Shown: piece by piece, positions 5,754 through 10,257 of the stretch
Layout of the letters: each line of letters begins with the position of its first letter
Numbering within the stretch: position 1 is the stretch's first letter
From: Nitrosomonadales bacterium
GTDB lineage: Bacteria; Pseudomonadota; Gammaproteobacteria; Burkholderiales; SG8-41
DNA: 10,257 nucleotides
Direction: 5' to 3'
NCBI GenBank assembly: GCA_009885185.1
Contig: VFLF01000307.1
Coordinates: 1-10,257, forward strand
Notes under the pieces: generated by a model
Database searches by the model: none
Told to the model about the DNA's origin: nothing
Seen by the model: only the letters and a program-made list of their open reading frames with translations
Translations under genes and position numbers: made by a program

Positions 5754-6593
5754 TTACTTTACCCGTGTAGCGCTCCATTCCCGGCTGACGCCGCCCGAGG
5801 TCACCGTGCCGGTGATGGCGTCGCCGGCGACCTTGCCGACGTACTGCACCCCGCCCGCGCTGAAACGAATTTCATCACCGCGCAGCTTGCCTGCCTTGAC
5901 ATACGAGGAGGAGCCGCCGGCCCTTACCGTGCCGGACACGTGCTGATACTCCTGCCGCAAATCGAAATCACCCGCGGCGGATTTCCACACGCCGCCGACT
6001 TTCGCCGGCACGATCCACAACAGCGCCGTGCGGTAATAACTCGATCCTTCGCTGCTGACGGCCGTGCCGGTTTCATCGGCTTCCCAATCACCCATGGTGA
6101 AGGTATTCGACACAATGCGCGTGCCCGGCTTTAAGTCGAGGATTTTCGGCCGCAGTTGCAGATTGATATCCGGCAGCAGAAACATGGTGATCACCGTCGC
6201 CTGCGAAAAATCGCTCTGGAACAAATCCGCCTTCGCAAACGTGGCGCGTTCGCTCACGCCCTCTTTCGCGGCGGCGCGTTTGGATAACTCCACCATGTCG
6301 GGGTTGTACTCGATGCCGTGCGCCTTGATGCCGCGCTTGGCCGCGGTAATCACCGTGCGACCATCGCCGGAGCCCAGATCGATTACATAATCCTGCGGCG
6401 TGACCTTGGCCATGTCGAGCATCTTGTTCACCAGCGCGAGCGAGGTCGGCACCCACACCACATCCTTGCCCTCCTGCCCGACTTCGGGCTGGTATTCTTT
6501 CGCCTTCTGTGTGGACTGCGCAGGCTGCGCGTGCAGCGCCCCCGCCATCAACCACATCCCCGCAAAACCCAGACATAAACGTAATATTTTCAT
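5754..6593 (-). CDS. MT3: exported class I SAM-dependent methyltransferase (cysteine-free type)
   Basis: The 279-residue paralog has a signal peptide ending LHA-Q near residue 22, then GQEGKDVVWVPTSLALVNKM (39-58). The core follows: IDLGSGDGR (71-79), GIEYNPDMVELS (93-104, acid E95), KADLF (121-125), and VITMFLLPDINLQLRP (134-149). The C-terminal beta domain starts at LLWIVPAKVGGVW (191-203). The mature protein has no cysteine; SSYYRTAL (184-191) replaces the C-x3-C segment, as in its neighbour MT2, so these two probably arose by a local duplication. The ATG at 6591-6593 is chosen because AGGAGA lies 7 bases upstream and a good signal peptide starts there; the frame stays open further upstream but without a ribosome site. 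It is divergent from the second Bug gene across 62 bases. SAM binding is expected; the acceptor is unknown. Confidence 0.9.
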   Translation of the reverse strand: MKILRLCLGFAGMWLMAGALHAQPAQSTQKAKEYQPEVGQEGKDVVWVPTSLALVNKMLDMAKVTPQDYVIDLGSGDGRTVITAAKRGIKAHGIEYNPDMVELSKRAAAKEGVSERATFAKADLFQSDFSQATVITMFLLPDINLQLRPKILDLKPGTRIVSNTFTMGDWEADETGTAVSSEGSSYYRTALLWIVPAKVGGVWKSAAGDFDLRQEYQHVSGTVRAGGSSSYVKAGKLRGDEIRFSAGGVQYVGKVAGDAITGTVTSGGVSREWSATRVK

Positions 6594-6643
6594 TGCTCTA
6601 TCTCCTGAATGAACCGATAGCTTACCGCAATCCGCAAATCCAT

Positions 6644-6649
6644 TATTAT
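6644..6649 (+). promoter_or_regulatory. Possible -10 box for a leaderless second Bug transcript
   Basis: TATTAT ends 6 bases before the ATG at 6656, so a transcript from it would begin at or next to the start codon. This fits the lack of any ribosome site before that gene. The matching -35 position (about 6621-6626, CTTACC) is poor, so this is tentative. Confidence 0.3.
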
Positions 6650-6655
6650 TCCCCC

Positions 6656-7636
6656 ATGCGTGCTTATCGTTGCTTTCCATCGGCCTGCCTCACGCTGCTA
6701 ACCGGCGTGATGCCGGCGTTCACCCACGCGCAGGACGCGCCCTACCCCAACCGGCCCGTGCGCATCATCGCGCCGTTTCAGCCGGGCGGCGGCACGGATT
6801 TGCTGGCGCGGCTGATCGCGCAAAAACTCACCGAGAGCATGGGCGTCACGTTCATCGTCGAGAACCGTCCCGGTGCGGGCGGCGTGGTCGGCGCCGACGT
6901 GGTGGCAAAAGCGCGCCCCGACGGCTACACGCTCATCACTGTCAGCGCGAGCCACAGCATCAACCCCAGCATTTACAAAAAGCTGCCCTTCGACACGTTG
7001 CGCGATTTTGCGCCGATTACCGTGCTCGCGGGCGGCCCCGGCCTGCTGGTGGTGCATCCGTCGATGCCGGTGAAAAGCGTCAAGGAATTCATCGCCTTTG
7101 CCAAGGCGCGCCCCGGCCTGATTTCCTACGCTTCCGCCGGCACCGGCACGCCGCCGCATCTGGGCGTGGAACTATTCAAGACCATGGCGGGCATTGATCT
7201 CACGCACATCCCTTACAAAGGCAATGGCCACGCCTATGCCGATCTTCTGTCGGGTCAGGTGCCGGTGATGATGCCCAACGTCTCCACCGGTATGCAGTAC
7301 GTCAAATCCGGACGGCTGCGCGCGCTGGCCGTCACCAGCAGCAACCGCACGCGCATCGCGCCGGAGCTGCCGACCATACATGAATCCGGCGTGCCGGGCT
7401 TTGAACTGAATTCGTGGTACGGCACGCTCACCACCGCCGGCACGCCGGCGGCCATCATCAACCGGCTGCAAACCGAAATCGCCAAGGCACTGCAAGCCGG
7501 CGACCTGCGCGAAAAACTCGTCACGCAGGGCATGGAACCCGCCGCCACCACACCGGCGGAATTCGCCGCGCTCATCACCAGCGAAATCACCAAGTGGGCG
7601 AAAGTGGCGCAGCAGTCGGGACTGAAAGCGGAATAA
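6656..7636 (+). CDS. Tripartite tricarboxylate transporter substrate-binding protein (Bug/TctC family)
   Basis: The 326-residue product is a second periplasmic Bug solute-binding protein. It has a signal peptide ending THA-Q near residue 25, YPNRPVRIIAPFQPGGGTD (30-48) with the ligand-loop PGGG, VENRPGAGGVVGAD (68-81), RPDGYT (87-92), HIPYKGNGHAYADLLSG (184-200), and a C-terminus EITKWAKVAQQSGLKAE. It differs clearly from the first Bug protein, so a different ligand is likely. The ATG at 6656 starts the signal peptide; no Shine-Dalgarno sequence precedes it (the five bases before are all C), so it may be read from a leaderless transcript. It diverges from MT3 and ends 19 bases from the stop of convergent MT4. 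No transporter membrane gene is adjacent. Confidence 0.94.
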   Translation: MRAYRCFPSACLTLLTGVMPAFTHAQDAPYPNRPVRIIAPFQPGGGTDLLARLIAQKLTESMGVTFIVENRPGAGGVVGADVVAKARPDGYTLITVSASHSINPSIYKKLPFDTLRDFAPITVLAGGPGLLVVHPSMPVKSVKEFIAFAKARPGLISYASAGTGTPPHLGVELFKTMAGIDLTHIPYKGNGHAYADLLSGQVPVMMPNVSTGMQYVKSGRLRALAVTSSNRTRIAPELPTIHESGVPGFELNSWYGTLTTAGTPAAIINRLQTEIAKALQAGDLREKLVTQGMEPAATTPAEFAALITSEITKWAKVAQQSGLKAE

Positions 7637-7658
7637 CCGCCGCCACGCCGCGCGGTTA
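7634..7658. terminator. Inverted repeat joining the convergent stop codons of Bug 2 and MT4
   Basis: TAACCGC (7634-7640) and GCGGTTA (7652-7658) pair as a 7-base stem with an 11-base GC-rich loop; each arm includes one gene's TAA stop. It could form a weak two-way terminator, but no T run follows. Confidence 0.3.
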
Positions 7659-8513
7659 CTTCGTCCTCGTCGCGCTCCACGGCGAGCGCGTCGCGCCCGC
7701 TGCCATCGTTCCATCCATCACATCGCCGCGCACGCGTCCCGTGTATTGCACGCCGCCTGCGGTAAAGCTGATGTTCTCGCCGTCGACTTTGCCGTTGGAG
7801 ACCGGCAGCGTGTTGTCGGGCATGCGCAGCATGCCGAGGATCGCTTGATAATGCTGCGTCAGCGTGAGTTCGCCGTGCGCGAGCTTCCACGTGCCGGCCG
7901 CTTTCGCCGGCACGATCCACAAATGCGCCGTACACCACGAACCGCAGTCGCCCGTCACGGTCGCGGATTGGTCGGGCTTCCAGTCACCCATCTGAAATGA
8001 ATTGGAAACCACGCGCGTGCCGGCCCGCATGTTGAGTATCGTCGGACGCAGCTTGACGTTGAGCTCCGGCAGCAGGAACAGCGTCAGCACTGTCGCCTTG
8101 GAAAAATCGCTAGCAAAAATATCCGCCTGCACGAACGTGGCCTTGTCCGCGACGCCCTCCTTTGTGGCGTTGCGTTTGGCCAGTTCCACCATGTCCGGGT
8201 TGTATTCGATGCCGTGAGCACGCGCGCCGCGCTTGGCCGCCGTGATCACCGTGCGCCCGTCGCCGGAACCCAGGTCGATCAAATTATCCTGCGCGGTGAG
8301 CTTTGCCATTTCGAGCATTTTGTTCACCAGCGTTTGCCCGGTGGGCACCCAGATCACGTCCTTGCCGGGCTGACCGACTTCGGGGGTGAATTCGCTTGGT
8401 GTGGCGGGGGCGGCAGGCACCTCTTTCTTGGCAGGCTGCGCCCAGGCGGCGCCCGCCAGAATCGCGAGAGCCGCAACAGCGCAAGCGCGCCGGATTGTAC
8501 GTATGAAAATCAT
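7656..8513 (-). CDS. MT4: exported class I SAM-dependent methyltransferase (C-x3-C type)
   Basis: The 285-residue paralog has a signal peptide ending AWA-Q near residue 25 and a longer Pro/Ala-rich linker (about 26-45), then GQPGKDVIWVPTGQTLVNKM (47-66). The core is intact: LIDLGSGDGR (78-87), GIEYNPDMVELA (101-112, acid E103), QADIF (129-133), VLTLFLLPELNVKLRP (142-157). The C-terminal domain starts at LWIVPAKAAGTW (198-209). Mature cysteines are only C190 and C194 (DCGSWC), as in MT1. Start: AGGAGG at 8519-8524 is 5 bases before the ATG at 8511-8513. The frame stays open upstream to 8573, but that part reads through a repeat arm (MDSRLRGND) and is not real coding. The signal peptide has two Arg but lacks the rest of a Tat motif. 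Probably transcribed from its own promoter or read through from MT5. Confidence 0.9.
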   Translation of the reverse strand: MIFIRTIRRACAVAALAILAGAAWAQPAKKEVPAAPATPSEFTPEVGQPGKDVIWVPTGQTLVNKMLEMAKLTAQDNLIDLGSGDGRTVITAAKRGARAHGIEYNPDMVELAKRNATKEGVADKATFVQADIFASDFSKATVLTLFLLPELNVKLRPTILNMRAGTRVVSNSFQMGDWKPDQSATVTGDCGSWCTAHLWIVPAKAAGTWKLAHGELTLTQHYQAILGMLRMPDNTLPVSNGKVDGENISFTAGGVQYTGRVRGDVMDGTMAAGATRSPWSATRTK

Positions 8514-8545
8514 GGCAACCTCCTGAAGACGAAAATCAATCAGTC

Positions 8546-8627
8546 TGTCATTCCCGCGCAGGCGGGAATCCATAACACATCCGCACGTTCCATCATTGCA
8601 TGGATTCCCGCCTGCGCGGGAATGACA
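8546..8627. repeat. 28-bp perfect inverted repeat with dRS3-like arms
   Basis: Arms 8546-8573 and 8600-8627 are exact reverse complements, 28 bases each, with a 26-base spacer. Each arm contains ATTCCC-N8-GGGAAT (8550-8569 and its partner 8608-8623 region), the pattern of Neisseria dRS3 repeats, and TCATTCCCGCGCAGGCGGGA-type DNA is widespread between genes in beta- and gamma-proteobacteria. It lies in the 158-base gap between MT5 and MT4, upstream of the MT4 ribosome site. In RNA it would make a very stable hairpin, able to stop or protect the CinA-MT5 message or sit in the MT4 leader. Confidence 0.85.
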
Positions 8628-8630
8628 TTA

Positions 8631-8636
8631 TTTATA
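8631..8636 (-). promoter_or_regulatory. Possible -10 box for MT4
   Basis: The minus strand reads TATAAA here, just before the inverted repeat. A start from it would place the whole hairpin in the MT4 leader. Two GTCAAA direct repeats 14 bases apart lie upstream on that strand (about 8650-8670), but no good -35 box is present at the right distance. Confidence 0.25.
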
Positions 8637-8671
8637 TCTCGTGATTCGCACTTTGACATTCGTTCTTTGAC

Positions 8672-9493
8672 TCACGGCCCCTTGCGCCGCGCCGTCCACC
8701 GCTCTCCCACCCCACGATTAATAAGCGACCCTTCGATCACATCGCCGTTTACGCGCCCGCTGTACGCCACGCCGTCCACGCTGAAGTTCAGCGTTTCACC
8801 GCGCACGCGGCCCTGCGTGACCTGCGCCTTGCCCAGCGTGCCGCTGACATACTGGTGGCCCTGCTTGAGCGTCAGTTCACCCTGCGGCGTTTGCCACGTG
8901 CCTTCCACGCGCGCCGGCACGATCCACAAATACGCGACGCAGTAGTTTTCGCATTTCGCGGATTCCGGTACGCGCACGGCTTCATCCGACGACCAGTCGC
9001 CGATGCCGAAATAATTGGCGACGATGCGCGTGCCCGGCTTCATCGCGAGAAACTGCGGACGCAGCCGCAGGTTCATGTCCGGCAGCAGGAACAGCGTCAG
9101 CACCGTCGCCTGCGAAAAATCCGTGACGAAAATATCCGCCTTGAGAAATTGCGCCTTGGCGGCAACGCCCTGCTTCTCGGCCTCGCGCATCGAATAGCGC
9201 ACCAGATTGTCATCGTACTCAAGGCCCAGCGCCCGTGCCCCGCGCTTGGCCGCGCCGATCATCAGCCGCCCGTCGCCGGAACCCAGGTCGATCACGTAAT
9301 CATCGGCACTGACCTTTGCCAGATCGAGCATGGTGTCCACCATGACTGCCGGCGTCGGCACCCACACCACATCCTTGCCCGGCTGGCCGTACTCCGGTTC
9401 GTAGATAGGCGCCGGCGGCCCCACCGGGGTTTGCGCGTGCGCAAATCCCGCGGCGAACAGCAGGGCGCACAAGCCCGCAATCGCAACGCGCAT
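8672..9493 (-). CDS. MT5: exported class I SAM-dependent methyltransferase (C-x3-C type)
   Basis: The 273-residue paralog has a signal peptide ending AHA-Q near residue 20, then GQPGKDVVWVPTPAVMVDTM (36-55). The core has VIDLGSGDGR (67-76, D69), GLEYDDNLVRYS (90-101, acid E92), KADIF (118-122) and VLTLFLLPDMNLRLRP (131-146). The C-terminal beta domain begins at YLWIVPARVEGTW (188-200). Its only mature cysteines are C181 and C185 (KCENYC). It is divergent around the second strand (GLEYDDNLVRYSMREAEKQG), yet keeps the SAM pocket. The start at 9491-9493 is preferred: ATG overlaps the CinA-like stop as TGATG, with GGAAAG upstream, and gives a compact signal peptide. An in-frame ATG at 9512-9514 would add seven residues and is possible. 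Translation is probably coupled to the CinA-like gene. Confidence 0.9.
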   Translation of the reverse strand: MRVAIAGLCALLFAAGFAHAQTPVGPPAPIYEPEYGQPGKDVVWVPTPAVMVDTMLDLAKVSADDYVIDLGSGDGRLMIGAAKRGARALGLEYDDNLVRYSMREAEKQGVAAKAQFLKADIFVTDFSQATVLTLFLLPDMNLRLRPQFLAMKPGTRIVANYFGIGDWSSDEAVRVPESAKCENYCVAYLWIVPARVEGTWQTPQGELTLKQGHQYVSGTLGKAQVTQGRVRGETLNFSVDGVAYSGRVNGDVIEGSLINRGVGERWTARRKGP

Positions 9494-9984
9494 CACTTGC
9501 CGCTTTCCAGGCATTCAATCAGCAGTGTCAGCGCCGTCTGGCCGAACACGATCATGTTGGCCTGACGGTCGCTGCTGGCGGTTTCGAGTGTCATCGACTT
9601 TTCCATGCCGTTACTCACCACCGCGAACACGCAATGGCCCGCCTTGTCGCCGTACTTGTTGCCGGTCGGCCCCGCCGCGCCCGATTCGCTCAAGCCCCAG
9701 TCGGCGTTCAAATGCTCGCGGATCACGCGCGCCTTCAACAGCGCATACGGCTCGCTCGACGCGCGCATACCTTCCAGCATGCTCTTGTTCATGTTGCGCA
9801 GACTCATCAGCGCGTCGCGCGTGTACATCACCATGCCGCCCTTGCAGTAGGCCGACGCGCCCGGCAATGCCAGCAACGATGCGTTAATCAAACCGCCGGC
9901 GGAGGATTCCGCCACGGCGATGGTTTGTTTGCGCGCCTTTAACAGCGCGGCGGCTTTTTCAGCGAGGGGCAAGAGTTTTTCCAT
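9493..9984 (-). CDS. CinA C-terminal domain / PncC-like protein, divergent clade
   Basis: The 163-residue product equals the CinA C-terminal domain, whose characterised members (PncC) deamidate nicotinamide mononucleotide to nicotinate mononucleotide in NAD recycling. It has TIAVAESSAGGLINASLLAL (21-40), where classic PncC has AESCTGG. S27 fits the catalytic serine, but the next Cys is Ser and Thr is Ala. Y54 in GGMVMYTRDAL lies 27 residues after S27, the spacing I recall for the PncC Ser/Tyr pair. The Lys that usually follows this Tyr closely is absent. SESGAAGPTGNKYGD (99-113) replaces SGIAGPxG. These changes may mark a subfamily with another substrate, so NMN deamidase activity is uncertain. 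The ATG at 9982-9984 has AGGA about 9 or more bases upstream. No signal peptide: cytoplasmic. Its TGA overlaps the MT5 start by one base. Confidence 0.85.
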   Translation of the reverse strand: MEKLLPLAEKAAALLKARKQTIAVAESSAGGLINASLLALPGASAYCKGGMVMYTRDALMSLRNMNKSMLEGMRASSEPYALLKARVIREHLNADWGLSESGAAGPTGNKYGDKAGHCVFAVVSNGMEKSMTLETASSDRQANMIVFGQTALTLLIECLESGK

Positions 9985-10094
9985 GAGGTTTTTTCCTGTA
10001 TCAGATGCTGGATTGTGAGAAGCGACCATGGGACATTTTGCGGTATAAACGGTTTTTCGCAAAACAATCACACATGGCGTCGCTGAGTGAAACC
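9985..10094. promoter_or_regulatory. Divergent intergenic region between CinA-like gene and third Bug gene
   Basis: This 110-base gap must serve both genes. AGGA before the CinA-like ATG is visible on the minus strand. No convincing -35/-10 pair could be named. An in-frame ATG at 10074-10076 is a possible earlier start for the Bug gene (adding seven residues), but it has no ribosome site. Confidence 0.3.
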
Positions 10095-10257
10095 ATGACC
10101 AAGTATTTGTTTTTATTTAATATTTTAGTTAATACCGTATGTGTCGTATGTGCCGTATGGCCGTTCTCCAGCGTGGCGCAAGACTATCCGACGCGCCCGC
10201 TGCGTTTTGTGGTGCCCTTCCCGCCCAGCGGCGGCGGCGACATTATCATCCGCGCGC
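10095..10257 (+). CDS. Tripartite tricarboxylate transporter substrate-binding protein, N-terminal part (cut by window edge)
   Basis: The open frame gives 54 residues to the right edge. After a signal peptide that seems to end SVA-Q near residue 29 come DYPTRPLRFVVPFPPSGGGD (30-49), the Bug-family N-terminal strand and ligand loop (here PPSGGGD rather than PPGG). The rest lies beyond the window. The signal peptide is unusual: its start is encoded by the AT-rich repeat shared with two intergenic spots (giving KYLFLFN), and its hydrophobic core by a 9-base tandem repeat (VCVVCAVW), with two cysteines. GAGTGA about 6 bases upstream is a weak ribosome site; ATG at 10074 is an alternative start. 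Confidence 0.85.
   Translation, partial: MTKYLFLFNILVNTVCVVCAVWPFSSVAQDYPTRPLRFVVPFPPSGGGDIIIRA
10101..10121 (+). repeat. AT-rich dispersed repeat, copy 2 (inside a signal peptide)
   Basis: These 21 bases are identical to 1742-1762; the first 15 also match the reverse complement of 5725-5739. Here the repeat is in frame and encodes residues 3-9 (KYLFLFN) of the third Bug protein, whereas the other two copies are intergenic. Confidence 0.75.
10137..10160 (+). repeat. 9-base tandem repeat in the Bug signal peptide
   Basis: GTATGTGTC GTATGTGCC GTATGG is a 9-base unit (GTATGTGYC) repeated about 2.7 times in frame, encoding V-C-V / V-C-A / V-W. Copy-number changes would keep the frame and alter only the length of the hydrophobic core. 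Confidence 0.7.

Noticed and set aside
8480..8513. Twin-arginine (Tat) signal in MT4
   Set aside because: The RR pair is not followed by the expected F-L-K-type residues, and the four paralogs have no RR, so Sec export is more likely.
8514..8573. N-terminal extension of MT4 beginning MDSRLRGND
   Set aside because: It is the translation of the dRS3-like repeat arm; the ribosome site and signal peptide place the start at 8513.
1..10257. tRNA, rRNA, riboswitch or transposase genes
   Set aside because: No cloverleaf, rRNA segment, known riboswitch core or transposase motif was recognised on either strand by eye; a covariance-model scan would be decisive.

Overview
The window looks like GC-rich proteobacterial chromosome, most likely Burkholderiales or a relative. 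Three tripartite-tricarboxylate-transporter substrate-binding proteins (the TctC/Bug family, heavily expanded in that order) lie in 10 kb. Codon use is strongly G/C-ending, and the intergenic spaces carry repeat types common in beta-proteobacteria. The organism is inferred; no rRNA or other marker gene is present.

The striking content is five paralogous genes for exported class I SAM-dependent methyltransferases, called MT1 to MT5 here: 1762-2589, 4895-5710, 5754-6593, 7656-8513 and 8672-9493, all on the minus strand. Each has a signal peptide, an intact SAM-binding Rossmann core (DLGSGDGR plus the acidic E of G[IL]EY) and a conserved C-terminal beta-rich domain of about 80 residues. Apart from cysteines in the signal peptide, the mature proteins have either exactly two cysteines as C-x3-C (MT1, MT4, MT5) or none (MT2, MT3).

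Layout, left to right. A minus-strand set, MT1 > Bug protein > alpha/beta hydrolase, runs off the left edge (2589 to 1). Divergent from it on the plus strand are an FrsA-like alpha/beta hydrolase (2702-3910), a nested inverted-repeat element (3930-4051) and an HpcH/HpaI-type aldolase (4090-4875). MT3 > MT2 run convergently toward the aldolase. A second Bug gene (6656-7636, plus) diverges from MT3 and converges on MT4. A CinA/PncC-like gene (9493-9984, minus) overlaps MT5 by one base; MT4 follows after a spacer with a 28-bp inverted repeat. A third Bug gene starts at 10095 (plus) and runs off the right edge.

Working together: Bug proteins capture small, usually carboxylated, solutes in the periplasm; the aldolase would cleave a 2-keto-3-deoxy-type acid in the cytoplasm; the hydrolases would act on esters or C-C bonds. 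This resembles an accessory catabolic island. How the exported methyltransferases fit is unknown: SAM is cytoplasmic, so their export with a preserved SAM pocket is a real puzzle. An AT-rich repeat (core AAGTATTTGTTTTTA) occurs three times at MT/Bug gene borders and may mark the joints by which the array was built. No TctA/TctB membrane genes, transposases, tRNAs, rRNAs or CRISPR arrays were found, and no gene-free stretch exceeds 180 bases.
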